DNA from: Dactylorhiza incarnata
Taxonomy: Eukaryota > Streptophyta > Magnoliopsida > Asparagales > Orchidaceae
Reading direction: 5' to 3'
Assembly (NCBI GenBank): GCA_033032865.1
Contig: JAWHQI010000005.1
Span: 9,324,001 to 9,388,000 of the forward strand
Length of the DNA: 64,000 nt
Shown here: positions 19,632 through 31,144 of the stretch, in pieces
Layout of the letters: every line of letters starts with the position of its first letter
How positions within the stretch are numbered: the stretch's first letter is position 1
The notes under the pieces: generated by a model
Databases searched by the model: none
What the model saw: the letters and a program-made list of their open reading frames with translations, nothing else
What the model was told of the DNA's origin: nothing
Program-made: the position numbers and the translations under genes

Positions 19632-21962
19632 ATGCAGAGACAAGCCGCGGGGGAACTTGTACCCTTTGATCCAGAGATCGAACTGACCGCTCGCGCACGA
19701 AGGCGCGCAGCAGCCGTACAGGCAGCAATGGGTGACAACATAGACCCAAACAATGCTGAACCAAGAGTGCCCGACGTGGGGCAGCACCAACCTGGAGATG
19801 AGCAAGAGGTAGTGAGACCTCGACCCAGAACGATGAGAGATTATACCACTCCGACAGCTAGGAGTGTGTATCCGGGATTTGGTCCCAACATTATGAACAA
19901 CCAGCTCGAGATCAAACCTGCGATCTTGAACATCATCCGGAACAATGCTCAGTTCTCCGGGATGACCAGTGAAGACCCGCACTTGCACCTGGCAGAGTTT
20001 TCCGATATCTGCGGAACTTTCCGCTACGCTGGAATACCTGACGATACAGTCAAGCTGCGACTGTTCTTATTCTCACTTCGCGACAAGGCCAAGGTGTGAC
20101 TCCATTCTATTCCTCCTGGGACTGCCGCGACTTGGGATGCTCTTGCATCCAAGTTCCTGGCCAAATTCCACCCCGTTGATAAAATTGTGAGCCTGCGGCG
20201 GGAGATCGCCACCTTTCGCCAAGCTGACCAAGAGAGCCTTGCCGAGGCATGGGAGCGCCTTAATGATCTTCTCCGCTGCTGCCCGAACCACGAGCTCCAA
20301 CCTTGGAATGTTGTAGAGACATTTTACTTCACGATCGAGCCCAACTACCGGGCAATGATCGATGCTGCTGCGGGAGGTACTCTAATGAACCATACTCCAG
20401 AGGAGGCCCTCTGGATTCTGCGGGACACCGCCTCCCACAGTACATTTTGGACGGCCGGGAGAAATGCACCAAGAAGCACCCGTGGTCTCTTCGTGGTCGA
20501 CTCGCTTCCGCCTACATCCGCACCGGCTGCTGTTATTACGTGCGAAGGATGTGGAGGCGGTGGACACCACGCATATGAATGCTCGGGCAGTGATTTATCA
20601 GGTAACTTCTCGACCCTCTCTTTAAACGAATCGGTTAATTTTGTTGGTAATCAATCTAAGGGGGTGCCATTCAATAACACATATTATCCGAGAGTGAGAA
20701 GTCACCCAAACTTCTCATGGAACTCCAACGCACCTGGCCAACGATGGGCACCGGGGCAGCATCAGAACGATGCCTACGCCTCCGGGAGCCAACCAAGGCC
20801 ACCTCATCCGGAATATAACCAAGGCCCCCCGGCTCCCAAAAAGAGTAACTTGGAGGAGATGATGGAAAAATTTATGCAAGCGGCTAACTCAAACATGGTT
20901 AACCAAACCGCGTCAATGCGGAACTTGGAAACGCAGCTGGGCCAATTGGCCCAAGTGCTAACCGAGCGGTCGCATGGGACTCTTCCTAGTAACACTGAAA
21001 AAAACCCAATAGACCAAGGGAAGAGTCTCGACGACGTGGAAGTGGGTCATCCGCATGAGTTAGTGATCTCCTGCTCCATTAATAAAATAGAGACTAAGGC
21101 TTTGTGTGATTCTGGCTCCTCCCGCAACGTCATTGCTTTGCAAGACGTTGATAACTTGCAACTTGAAATTAATACGGAGGAACGGAAATCTTTTGTGCTC
21201 GCAAACGGCACCGTCATACAATCAGAAGGGGAAGTGAAAAATGTAGAAGTTATAGTTGATGGGACAGTGGTGGTTGCTGATTTTCAAGTGTTAGGACCCC
21301 GGGAGAATCACTCCATCCCCATCTTGGGTGTACCGTTCTTGAAAGAGAGCAGTGTCACCCTTGACTTTTCTGCGGGTTGTGTACTCCTAACCAATAAGAT
21401 ACCTTTGCCCACTTGTCCCAAGACTATAACTGAAACATCCATTTGCCATCCTCCTTTTATTTCTGATGAATCACTAAGTTGTGCAGGGGATAAGAAAGGT
21501 GATGGATCTTCTGAAGGAGAAAAGGAAGAGTACCAGTCAAGCGGAGAGGAAGAAGTAGACTCTTGGAGAGACTATGATTCCAAGAGAGAGGAGGACAGTA
21601 GTCCTAAACATTTTGAGCTGAACGTGATTCGGGACGACGTCCCATTATTTTCTTGTATTGAATCCTGTAATAAACGAGTTAAGCGTTCCATCTCTTGGGC
21701 CGATCCGGTCGTCACTACGGCGACGGAAATGACGCCTCCCGCTCCTATGAGAGGAGGATATGAAAATGCTCAATGTTGGCAGTCTCCGACTGTTGCTAAA
21801 CTTAAACAAGAGAGGCGTCTGCGCGATGCGCGCTCTGCCGCTCTCCGTGGCAAGAGGGCGGAGGTTAGGGGAACACTGGGTGACACTAGTGTTGGCCCTA
21901 AAGCCTTCACCTCCCGCCTACATGCTACGGGAGACGAGCACCATAAAAGCGCTTACAGCTGA
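19632..21962 (+). pseudogene. gag-pro: Athila-like A gag-protease, one in-frame stop
   Basis: A 776-codon frame interrupted once by TGA (20097-20099) in KAKV*LHSIPPG, where related gags have Trp, so TGG to TGA is likely. Order: N-terminal MQRQAAG; retrotransposon gag domain (about residues 85-290: HLHLAEFSDICGTFRYAGIP, FLAKFHPVDKIVSLRREIATF); zinc knuckle CEGCGGGGHHAYEC (CX2CX4HX4C); linker with NLEEMMEKFM and LGQLAQVL; aspartic protease with ALCDSGSSRNVIAL (DSG active site) and ILGVPFLKE. Gag makes particles; the protease would mature them. The C-terminal 130 residues are acidic and then basic, with no RT similarity. The ATG at 19632 is the first in frame after the PBS. Confidence 0.87.
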
Positions 21963-22052
21963 TGTTCTGTTTATCTCTTATTCTGTGAAACTTTCTCTTA
22001 TGCACTTTTTTTTTAATTTCTGCACTCTTAAAACAATTATAATACAGGTATT

Positions 22053-22110
22053 TGGTCCAGCTTAAGGACATAAAACAAAAGTGCTGCTGGGAGACAACCC
22101 AGATTTGCTG
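22053..22110 (+). other. Conserved block with mini-hairpin after the gag stop (A)
   Basis: tccagcttaagga ... aaacaaaa ... gctgctgggagacaaccc: the same block follows the ORF of B (40684-40733) and, more diverged, lies in G (59870-59917, ttgggaggcacccc). CTGGG and CCCAG can pair around AGACAA. Similar GGGAGGCAACCC blocks are common after plant Athila-type gag ORFs. The role is not known to me. Confidence 0.65.
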
Positions 22111-23184
22111 TTTTTGTTTTTTCTAACTTGTTTCAATTCAGTTTTCTCTATTTTTGCTGCTTTTAGTTGTACCGTTTGCAGGTGTGCTTTGTACTTCGTG
22201 TTGGCGGATGCTGCGGATTGTGCACGAAATTAACGCCAATCTTCCGGTATGCTCAATTCTGAGCATTGGGTAACACTTCTCCCTCCTAGCTTTCAGTTTT
22301 GTGATTGTAATGTTATATTATTTCCACGCATAATATGTCATAAGTCTGGGGGAGAGTGTAACGAACTTTATTACCCACATGCCCGTGCACCACTTCACCC
22401 ACATGAGCGCGCGCTTTCCTATTTGTGTTGTTTCCAAATAAACTATTTTGGTTAGGAATGTGAATTGGGGTGTTAGCTTAGGAATTACTATTTGGAGTGC
22501 GATGTTGACTCGAGCAGTGTTCTAGTCGCACCCGCATGCTGCAGTAGAATTTGAGTAAAACTAGATTATTTCTATGCGTTTAATTTATGATTAGTATTTT
22601 TTGCGTAGTTTTAGATTTGTTATACTCAAATGGTGAATGTGAACGAAATTGGTGATAACCCGGTGTTGTGTGTTCACGAGCACTAGTTGTGTGTTGCTCG
22701 AGTCAGGAGGAAGGTTTACCTTTCTCGTGGGCTAAGAACTTGCCCCAAGCGACTCTTGAAGCATGGGTGTGAGCGATTCTTTGAGTTAAATATGATATAG
22801 GCCACCTTTTGGCTAGTTTGAGCCTTAGCTTTCCGTGTCCTATTCGCTCACCTTTGCAAGCCAATATTTGTGCCTACCACTTCTTTGTTACAGCTCCTCC
22901 TCCATTCACCAAGTCCTGAAGCTTTGCCCACTTTCGCAACCAAATAGATGTTTATCTGCACTCATGTTCTTGATTTGGTGTGATTTTTGGAATCTTTGTG
23001 ATGTGATGAAGAAATAAATTTTATTTGCTGATTATGAACCAACCGGAGGATAAGAAAAAAAAATATATGTTGTTGAAATGAAAATCTGAAAAAAAAATTT
23101 GTATTGAAGAGAAATCCTTCCGAGTGTATTAGAAAATCCGTTGGTATTTGTGAAGTAGGCCGTGTGCACACCTAGTTCTCATAA

Positions 23185-23196
23185 TAAGTCTGGGGG
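23185..23196 (+). promoter_or_regulatory. Internal PPT-like copy in A
   Basis: taagtctggggg, identical in its core to the real PPT region (23701-23712) and 516 bases upstream of it. B has the same pair 522 bases apart, so spacing is conserved. It may act as a second plus-strand primer; inference. Confidence 0.5.
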
Positions 23197-23703
23197 TGTG
23201 TCACACTAGCTTTGTACGTGGTTTTGTGTGGTGCAGCGTTTTGTTGACTCAATTTGGTTGCGTAGCCTTCATTTTTATCCTTGAATATCACGCCGCAACC
23301 TAAGCCCAACTTAATCCTAAAGTCCTATTGATTTATCTCGTGAGTTTGCTAGCGTCATGGAGAGAGTGTGACCGGGCAAGCTTATGGCTCTCGACGCTGA
23401 TGGATTTCAGCGGAGTTATTCCTGAACCCCGACCTTGCGTAACACCCTCCTTAGTGGCTTGTTACTTTCACACCGGGCATGATCGTTCAAGTTCTTCTCG
23501 ATTCACCAACTGAGTATTGACAAATCTTTATTTACGCTCTAATACTTTTGTAAATTAGTTAGCACAGTTAGAATCTCTTTTTACTAAATTTCTATTTGCA
23601 TGCTTCTGTTACTTCGCATTGAACTCCTTTGTGTAATTTTCGTTGTTAACTACCATTTTCACACTTCGCCGAATTCGTTTGCTCGGGATGCGCAAACAGG
23701 TAA

Positions 23704-23714
23704 GTCTGGGGGTG
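23704..23714 (+). promoter_or_regulatory. Athila-like A polypurine tract
   Basis: gtctgggggtg directly precedes the 3' LTR; B has the same sequence at its 3' LTR. Confidence 0.8.
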
Positions 23715-25159
23715 TGATGAGTCCCAAATATATACACATTTGTGGACTCATCTGGGCCGATTATTTAGTCTATGCACTACACTTTAGGCATGTTTTCGTT
23801 CATATTTGATGTTCCATGCTAGGTGCATTTTAGGCCCGTTTTTGGTGTTATTTCGTATTATTCTCCTTTAGTAGTTGCTATGCATTGTTAAGTGCCACTT
23901 TCAGTGGCTGGATTCGTGGTTGTGCTGGAACAGGTGTCGTGCAGGGGTTTTCCGGTACAATTCTGTACAGGAACACAGCGCACGATCACTGATTCTAATG
24001 CGCACGACCACTGGTCGTGCGCCACTGATCGTGTGCACTTACCCCCTGAAATCTGAGTTCTGTCTTCCTTATCGCACGACCACTTACGATAGCGCGCACG
24101 ACCACTGGTCGTGCGCCACTGGTCGTGCGAACATTGTATTTTATAATTTTCCTACCTTTCAGGCTCCGTCCAGTCAGGCGCACGATCACAGGATGCTAGT
24201 GCGCACGACCACTAGTCGTGCGCCAATGACCGTGCACGCTGTTCATTCCAGCGCCTATATATAGTCCTGTTCACGAATTAGGGATGATCGGGCTTCCGGG
24301 AGCGGGTTTTCCAGTCCGTACGCCGCCGATTTCCATCTCCAGACACCTCCCCTTCATCTTCTCCGCAAGGGGAAGTCATCTCCGGTCATTCTAGACATTC
24401 CTCCATCATCCGGAAGCATTCTCCACCGTCCGCAAGCACTCAAGCAAGCCGTCTCCATTTCTGTTCGGTGAGGAGAATAGCAATCCTGAGGTAGAAGACG
24501 ACGGAAGCACGTGGAGAGATCGTGACAGTCTCTCGACGCTGGAAGCACAGTCCGCCCGAGTCCGGAGGTAGCTTGACAAACTGCCATTCCGGCCGTGAAC
24601 GGCCGCTAGTCTTCGTCCATTGGTTGTCCTCTTCTTCTCCCATTTGTTGTATTTTTGCGAATCATTTTAAACTTGAATATCATGATGTTTGGTTTAAATT
24701 CAATGGTTATTTCTTCTCTGTCCTCCAATGAATGTTTGTGATTTGCTTCACCTCCACGCGCTCACTCACTCACGCACGCACACATCGTGTTCGATTCACG
24801 TTAGCAAGAGCTAGCGGCGAGTTGTGAAGAGGTGTTTGCGACCCTCACTTTCCGCACTAGAGACCACTTCATTCGCATACGCACCGTCAATCCGCCTCAC
24901 GAACCTCGGCATTGCGGCCGTTGCACCCATCTCGCCTTGCAAAGCGGTGATTTCGACCCGCATTTCTTCTATTGCTGTTAACAGTAGGAAACCCAAATCA
25001 AAACTCCACTTTTCGCGTTTGTTCCCGCTTGTGTAACAATTGTCACACAACGCATTTCGTTCACCCAACCTGCATTCTTCAAGAGACCGACACTCGGGGA
25101 TTCTATTCCCAACATTTATTACTTGCGCGACCGGTGCACTTGCCGAAATTATCGCATCA
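23715..25159 (+). repeat. Athila-like A 3' LTR
   Basis: 1445-bp partner of 18065-19510, with the same palindromes (the third now imperfect: cactagtcg) and TATA box. It is followed by TSD GGCTT at 25160-25164. Confidence 0.93.
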
Positions 25160-25164
25160 GGCTT

Positions 25165-25873
25165 GCGAGAACAACAAGATCGAAACACTCCAATCGATTC
25201 CTACACTCGCAAGGAAGAGCAGCGATCAAAATATTGGGAGCGGAAGAAAACACAAAATACACGGGCGAGAGGAACGACCGGGAGCGGAAAACCTAATTCC
25301 TTATCTCGAGAATGTTGAGGCTCCGCTCAAGATAGTCCATAATAGCACATCAAGTTTGGAATGACTATTTATAGTATCTCCAACGTTGAGCCTTGCCCTA
25401 GTGTGGCACGAAACTCATTGAGTCCTTCCGCGTCGGTCTCGACACGCGCGCACATATAATTAAATAACCTAACAGTTTCTAGTTGACAGACGAGTGCTTG
25501 CTTGTGGTTCGAGCAATTTTCATAGATTCTTTATTGTCTATATCGTTTCAATCTCAATTTTTAGTGGTATAGCGGTCAGTGCTTAACTGACTAGTAATAT
25601 GTTCCAATCCTATTGTGAGATAATGTGTGAGGGTGACCCCAAGGGTTGGAGTCCTCTAAGTTGTGTGTTGAATAGTTTAAAGTCTCAAATGGTTAGGATC
25701 ATCTATACAAGAAGATATCACGAAAGATAATGAGATCATTGAGTGAGGAGAGACATAAGATGTTGAAGGCATCATATCCTTTCTCTCTGATTTCTAACAG
25801 CATATATTAATTTCATCAGTATCAAAGACAGGTACAAAGAATCAATGCGACAACACACTGACGAGTATTGGAT
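25165..25873. other. Host sequence right of A, possible old LTR fragment
   Basis: Continues the sequence interrupted by A (from 18053-18064). A minus-strand TATA-like CTATAAATAG lies at 25374-25365, with a GC-richer stretch to its right, so this may be a fragment of an LTR transcribed leftward. No ORF of note. Unassigned. Confidence 0.35.
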
Positions 25874-28469
25874 CGTGTAACAACCTTGGGGTACGGGTAT
25901 GGAGGTAGATAAATGATTTTAAAAAAAATATTTAGGGTGTAATTTTATTAAAATATTTATTATATGATTATTAAGTAATAATTCATCGCGTCGTAATAAA
26001 GATATATATAGAAGTTATTATGCACAAAAAATTCTTGTTATATTTATAATTCAGAAAAATATTTTGTATATTGCTTTCCACATAGCACATCAAAATCTCT
26101 CAACCATGTGATATATGCGAGCGATGTAAAGGAAAAAATTTAGGTGATAAAGACTGATTGAGAGATTTAAGAATGAGTCCAAAATTTTTGCTCAAACAAC
26201 TAAGAATATTATTTGTGCGCTCGCTCCATATTGCATCGAACTTTCTTAAGAATGCACCATGTGCCATAGAAAATATCATAGTTCTTTAATAAAAATTTCA
26301 GACAAATATGTTTGATAAAAACAATGAATCGTCTTGGTAATCACAAATTAAGCAAAAGTAAATGAACATGAAGTCCAACTAGCATCACATATCATCAAAT
26401 AAAGAGTCCTAAGAAAATATAAAATTTGCGGAAGTAAAGGGTCTAAAGTCATCATGCCCTACAAAGGTCTGTAATTTTTGTGCATAATAAAAGTCTTCAC
26501 ATCTCTCACAACATCCTTCGGAGTAATGGTCCCTGTAGTAATGAAGGGTGGTGGTGGGGTCCTCATGTTAGAATCACTGATGTCATACAGGAGGGGCTGT
26601 TGCAGGTGCTCCTACGGTGGTGTCAACTAAATCGTTAGTCAAAAAGGCTAAGTGATTCCCTCCCTCTCCCCCAATGTATCCTAGAGCACCGAGTGGAAGA
26701 AAAGACATAAGCTGCAGGTTAGCACAAAAGAGAGAGATCTATATGTAAAAATAAATAGATGAATAACTACAAGTAATATGTAAGACTAGAAAGTAACCTA
26801 ATATATATAAATGCCCATACAAACATACTTTTGGGATCGAGCTGCAATATAATAAAGAACACATGACTTATCATATAAGAATTCTCACACAGACATATGA
26901 TATGAATATGCAAATGCGATGCAATGTAAGATAATGTGTTATGCATATTAAGTTTACTATAACGTTCACATCTACACACTAACTCTTTGTTAAAATAAAC
27001 ATGATCATTGTTAAGTGGGCAGCGAACCTATGAGCCCCATCATTGTGGCAAAATAATAACATTGGATAGACTACCTCCGATTCTAGGAGTGTGACTCATA
27101 AACCTAGGCCCCTTGTATAGCACTTGCCAATACTATGATTGAGACATCAGCCTTGTCAGCGAAGTTCTCCACTAAAGCTAGCTAAATGGTGTAGCCTACT
27201 GAGGACTATTACTATGGACAAAACCTAGGTTAAACTTCAAGACTACACACCCTTATATCCTAAGAGTCTAGCACTCAACTTCCCATCGGTGAGCTCTATT
27301 TAAATGTGTTGATAGACCTCAAGAGGAGGTGAGTTACTGGTTCTACAGTCAGACTCACCCTTAACTAGAGCCTTATCCTTACCAACATAGAACACCCACT
27401 TGGACACCCTCACTAACTTCTATACTTTGTTGGCAACAACAGGACTACCTGAGGGCTAGCCCTAAGTGTAGTGAGGCTAACCAAGTGAGAAAGTGTTGTT
27501 GGAGACTTACAGAGAAGACCCGAATTTATCACTAAGTAAATGCTAATACAACTTGGCAACACCAACGAGTTAATATAAGAAAGCTAAGACAAGCTAAGGG
27601 CCTTAAGCTCCAATACATACCACTCTAGGTCTCATTTAACAATCTTAGAACTAATCAGTACCCCTCACATGATCTAGAGCTAAACACTTCCATGAGGTTG
27701 TCCTCAAGGTAGATCACCCAGTGTGACACTATATCACCACCAAAGGTGTTGTAACTCTACTAGGATACTCCCATCAATCCTATTTAACTCTAAATATGAC
27801 ACTCCAAGTTCACTACACACAAAAGGGTTGATGCACATAGAAGGCCCTAAGAGAAGGTTGCAACTAATCTTGAACCCTTTTCAGGGTCATCACACGGTGT
27901 GCATTGATTCATAAAATTTGTTCACAATGGTTAAGCCAAGTTAAGGGTTCTTCGCCATTGAAAACCAAAAAGTCCATCTTAATGTAGTGGGGAATGCCCC
28001 TACCTTTCGGGCAATGCGAGGGTAGGCTGGTGGATGGTTTTACAGTGCCTTGGCATGATAGTAGTCAGAGGGTACCTGAGGAAGTGTGGTGAGGAGCGAT
28101 CGTGGCTGATGTTAGCCTTGAGAACATTTAAATGTTTCATCATCGGTTTGTCAAACATCTCCATCATATGGGTTGTGGAGACGTGGTGATATTCCATGGT
28201 TGAAGGTGGTTGCGGATAGAATGCGCTGAGTGGGTAGGGAGAAGGTCAGTGCTGCACATGAGGAGGGGAGAGTCCTTGGAAATGTCCCCCAAAAGTATGC
28301 TTGGAGAATCTAGGTGCATGGGCGAACGAGCGGGCTCAGTTGCATCGAGCCGTTCTAATTAGGTCGCAAAAATTGCGCATGGGTGTTAATGAGTGAGCGG
28401 TGAGGGATGCAAAGGATCACAGAAGGGAGGAAGAGGCTTCAACAACGATGTGTGACTCTGATACTAAGA
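25874..28469. other. Unassigned degenerate repeat-like DNA
   Basis: About 2.6 kb without convincing coding potential. It opens tgtaacaacc, a common plant Gypsy LTR start, but I found no matching end. Near its right edge, minus-strand TAGTATCAGAG (28455-28465) resembles a decayed tRNA-iMet PBS. Confidence 0.3.
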
Positions 28470-28624
28470 TGATAGGAGCCTCGAATTGAAACCTCATTCG
28501 TGGTCGCAAAAGGTGGAAATTGAGGAGGAGAATGGAGTTCCCCTTCTTATATCTGCGGGGACCTATGGAAGAAGCTCGGAGGTGGAGGAATTTGGAGAGA
28601 GAGAGGAGGTGCAACGGGGAGGCT
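28470..28624 (-). repeat. Possible short LTR (H), left half; right half at 34642-34776
   Basis: Starts tgataggagcc next to a decayed PBS and, after the Copia-E insertion, resumes at 34642 and ends cctcatca at 34776, giving weak TGATAGG/CCTCATCA terminal symmetry and about 290 bp in total. No partner LTR was found in the window. Confidence 0.35.
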
Positions 28625-29445
28625 TGTTGGGCTAGAGAGCACGCAAGCCCGACCAGAGCACCTGCAAATTAGTTCGAGCAAGTACCTGCACGGCCGCTTA
28701 GCGGTATGCCGATACACAACCAAAAACACAGCACAAAATAACAACAATAAAGGTGACACACAGATATAACGTGGAAACCCAATCGGGTAAAAACCACGGG
28801 ACGATGGGAGTCCAACCCGGAAAGCCGCCACTAAAAATATGTAAAATAGATGGACAATTACAAGGCTTTCCCTCCTCGATCCACACAGGATCTTCACCAA
28901 CTTCGCACCACACAATATTACACAATAAACAGTAGTAGAAAAATTGCAAGTTACCGTCAGTGGCGGATGAGACGGATTACACAAATCCTCTCCAAGATGC
29001 CTCTTCGAATCCTTGCCAAAGTCTGCTCCAGATCCAATTCGTGTAGGCGAAGTATTCCTCGTCAACGTCACTGAGACGTCCGAAAGCTCTCTCCAAACTA
29101 CGACGTTTGCCACAAAGGCCTCACTAGAAACTCTTTCAATGCTTGAGATGGGAGAGAAGTGGATGCCTTACCCCTCCTCCTTCATGCCTATTTATAAGGC
29201 CAAAACCAAGGGGTGGATGGTGGTAGATAGCATGTGCATGAAGCTTCCATGAAGCTTCCTTCGGTCAAAAGCACATGTCATGAAGCTTCCTCTGGGCACT
29301 TTCCTAGAAGCTTCCTTTAAGATCACATGTTGATTTCTTAGTCAAAGGCGGCTACCCCTTTTCACACTTGCATGAAACACATGCTTGAAAATCATGGTTA
29401 AAAGGTGGCTAGCCCCTTTCACACTTAGGAGAAAATACCTCATCA
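28625..29445 (-). repeat. Copia-E 3' LTR
   Basis: 821 bp. On the minus strand the TATA box lies at about 29198-29188 and four GAAGCTTC motifs lie upstream. The same LTR occurs at 33816-34636 and, partly, at 63539-64000. ORFs of up to 190 codons inside are not genes. Confidence 0.92.
29188..29314 (-). promoter_or_regulatory. Copia-E LTR promoter: TATA box and four HSE-like motifs
   Basis: TATA box CTTATAAATAG (minus, 29198-29188). Upstream, GAAGCTTC occurs at 29240-29247, 29251-29258, 29282-29289 and 29307-29314, about 40-120 bp from the TATA box. GAAGCTTC fits the heat-shock element nGAAnnTTCn. The copy at 34431-34505 keeps all four. Confidence 0.65.
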
Positions 29446-29447
29446 AA

Positions 29448-29460
29448 TCTCCCCCTTTTC
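29448..29460 (-). promoter_or_regulatory. Copia-E polypurine tract
   Basis: GAAAAGGGGGAGA on the minus strand, two bases from the 3' LTR. Confidence 0.85.
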
Positions 29461-29629
29461 GACTAAGTGAAAAATGTGTCCTTCTAATTATCTTCATTTG
29501 GTAAGACCTTCATGTCTCCTCCATATGTCGATAGATCCAGCACCACCAAGTTCGAGTTAGTAAAACTCAAATCCACAGTTTTCTCCACAAAGGAAGGGAA
29601 CTGTACCCAACAATTTATCCTCTTTGCAT

Positions 29630-31144
29630 TTATGTGGAAGAGATCGCCATGCCAGCGATCATCACACAATGTTCGAACTTCCCCCTCGACACAGTCTTCG
29701 TAAGCATATCCGCTCCATTGTCATCTGTGTGCACCTTCTGCAAATCCAGCTCTCTCTGCTCTAGAGTATCGCGTATCCAATGATACCGCGTATCAATATG
29801 CTTGGATCTCGAGTGGAAGGTGGGGTTCTTCCCTAAATGAATCGCGCTCTGAGTGTCACATAAGAGTGTGTAGCGCTCCTGAGTGAAACCCAACTCTTTG
29901 ATGAAATGATTCATCCAAAGAAGCTCTTTTCCTGCCTCAGTGACTGCAATAAACTCTGCCTCCGTAGTCGACAGTGCAACGCACTTCTGTAGTCTTGACT
30001 GCCACGAAACAGCTCCCCCAGCAAATAGGATCAAGTACCCAAAGGTCGATCTTCTGGAGTCCAAATCTCCAGCCATATCAGCATCAGTGTAGCCCAGAAG
30101 CTCTGGCTCACTATCTCCAAACCTTAACGTCAATTCTGACATCCCATATAGGTACCTTAGAATCCACTTGACAGCACTCCAATGTTCTCTCCCAGGATTG
30201 GATAGAAACCTACTAACAGTACCAACAACATGCGCTATATCAGGGCGAGTGCATACCATGGCATACATAAGACTGCCAACGGCAGAAGCATATGGGACCT
30301 TCTGCATCTCCTCTTTCTCCTCAGGTGTGCTCGGGCACTGGTCAGCGGTAAGTCTGAAGTGAGCTGCAAGCGGCGTGCTCACCTTCTTCGCCTGATCCAT
30401 ACTAAATCTCTGTAGCACCTTCCTGATATATCTTTCCTGTGACAACCAAAGTAACTTGGAGCCTCTATCTCTCCGAATATGCATCCCTAGGATGGTCCTC
30501 GCAGCTCCCAAGTCCTTCATCGCAAATGTGGAGCTCAATTGCCGCTTCAGCTCGGCAATGCGCGTAGTGCTCCTCCCGACTATCAACATGTCGTCAACAT
30601 AAAGGAGTAAAATAATGAAATCATCTGGAGCATACTGCTTCACAAACACGCAGTGATCAAGGGTGGTCCTCCTGAAGTCGATCTCCCCCATAAAAGCATC
30701 GAACTTCTTGTACCACTGTCGCGGGGCCTGCTTCAAGCCATACAAACTCTTCTTTAGGCGACAGACTAGGCTCTCCTTCCCTTTCACCTTAAAACCTTCA
30801 GGCTGCTCCATATAAAGATCCTCCTCAAGATCGCCATGCAGAAAGGCAGTCTTGACATCCATCTGCTCAATCTCCAGGTCTAGCCTTGCAGCAAGGCCAA
30901 GAACAACCCGGATAGACGATATCTTCACAACAGGAGAGAAGATCTCATAAAAATCAACTCCTTGTTTCTGACTGAAACCCTTCACCACTAATCTTGCCTT
31001 GTATCTGAGTGGTGTCGAGGGGTCTCCCTGCTTTACTCTAAAAATCCATCGATTCTTCAGAGCCTTCTTGCCCTTAGGCAATCGTACCAGCTCATAAGTA
31101 TGGTTCTCATGCAGAGACTGCATCTCCTCTTGCATAGCAACCAT
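29630..31144 (-). pseudogene. pol: Copia-E reverse transcriptase and RNase H
   Basis: An open frame of about 504 codons covering RT and RNase H of the Copia polyprotein. RT (about residues 25-270) has RYKARLVVKGFSQ, the first aspartate in MDVKTAFLHG (D96), LYGLKQAPRQWYKKF and the catalytic YVDD (182-185). RNase H (about 355-490) has GYTDADMAGD, ALSTTEAEFIA, LLCDTQSAIHL and SRSKHIDTRYHWIR, with acidic residues in place. It would copy element RNA into DNA in the particle. The frame is shifted by one base relative to the integrase upstream, near 31150, in AAGAGAAGAAAGAG-like sequence, so it is no longer joined to it. The domain itself looks intact. Confidence 0.88.

Larger units (their letters stand above)
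21963..23703 (+). other. Athila-like A 3' non-coding region replacing pol
   Basis: About 1.7 kb without ORFs. The stretch from about 22440 to the 3' LTR is clearly similar to the corresponding region of Athila-like B (41050-42340), for example gatgttgactcga/gatgttgactctt, gttgctcgagtc and acttgccccaagc. It contains a conserved block (22053-22110) and PPT-like copies at 22341-22352 and 23185-23196. Confidence 0.75.
18065..25159 (+). mobile_element. Athila-like A: non-autonomous LTR/Gypsy element (gag-protease only)
   Basis: LTRs of 1446 and 1445 bp (TGATGAG...GCATCA), TSD GGCTT (18060-18064 and 25160-25164), tRNA-Asp-type PBS and a G-rich PPT, all on the plus strand. The interior (4.2 kb) codes for gag and an aspartic protease and then stops; 1.75 kb of non-coding DNA follows in place of RT, RNase H and integrase. 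About two dozen base differences between the LTRs can be counted by eye, mostly transitions, so the insertion is fairly recent. Confidence 0.9.

Noticed and set aside
25874..28469. Complete chromovirus-type LTR starting TGTAACAACC
   Set aside because: No matching LTR end, PBS at the right distance or partner copy could be found.
28547..29113. ORFs of about 190 codons in the Copia-E LTR copies (also 33726-34304 and 63605-63985)
   Set aside because: They lie inside LTRs antisense or parallel to promoter sequence, overlap in several frames and differ at their ends between copies.
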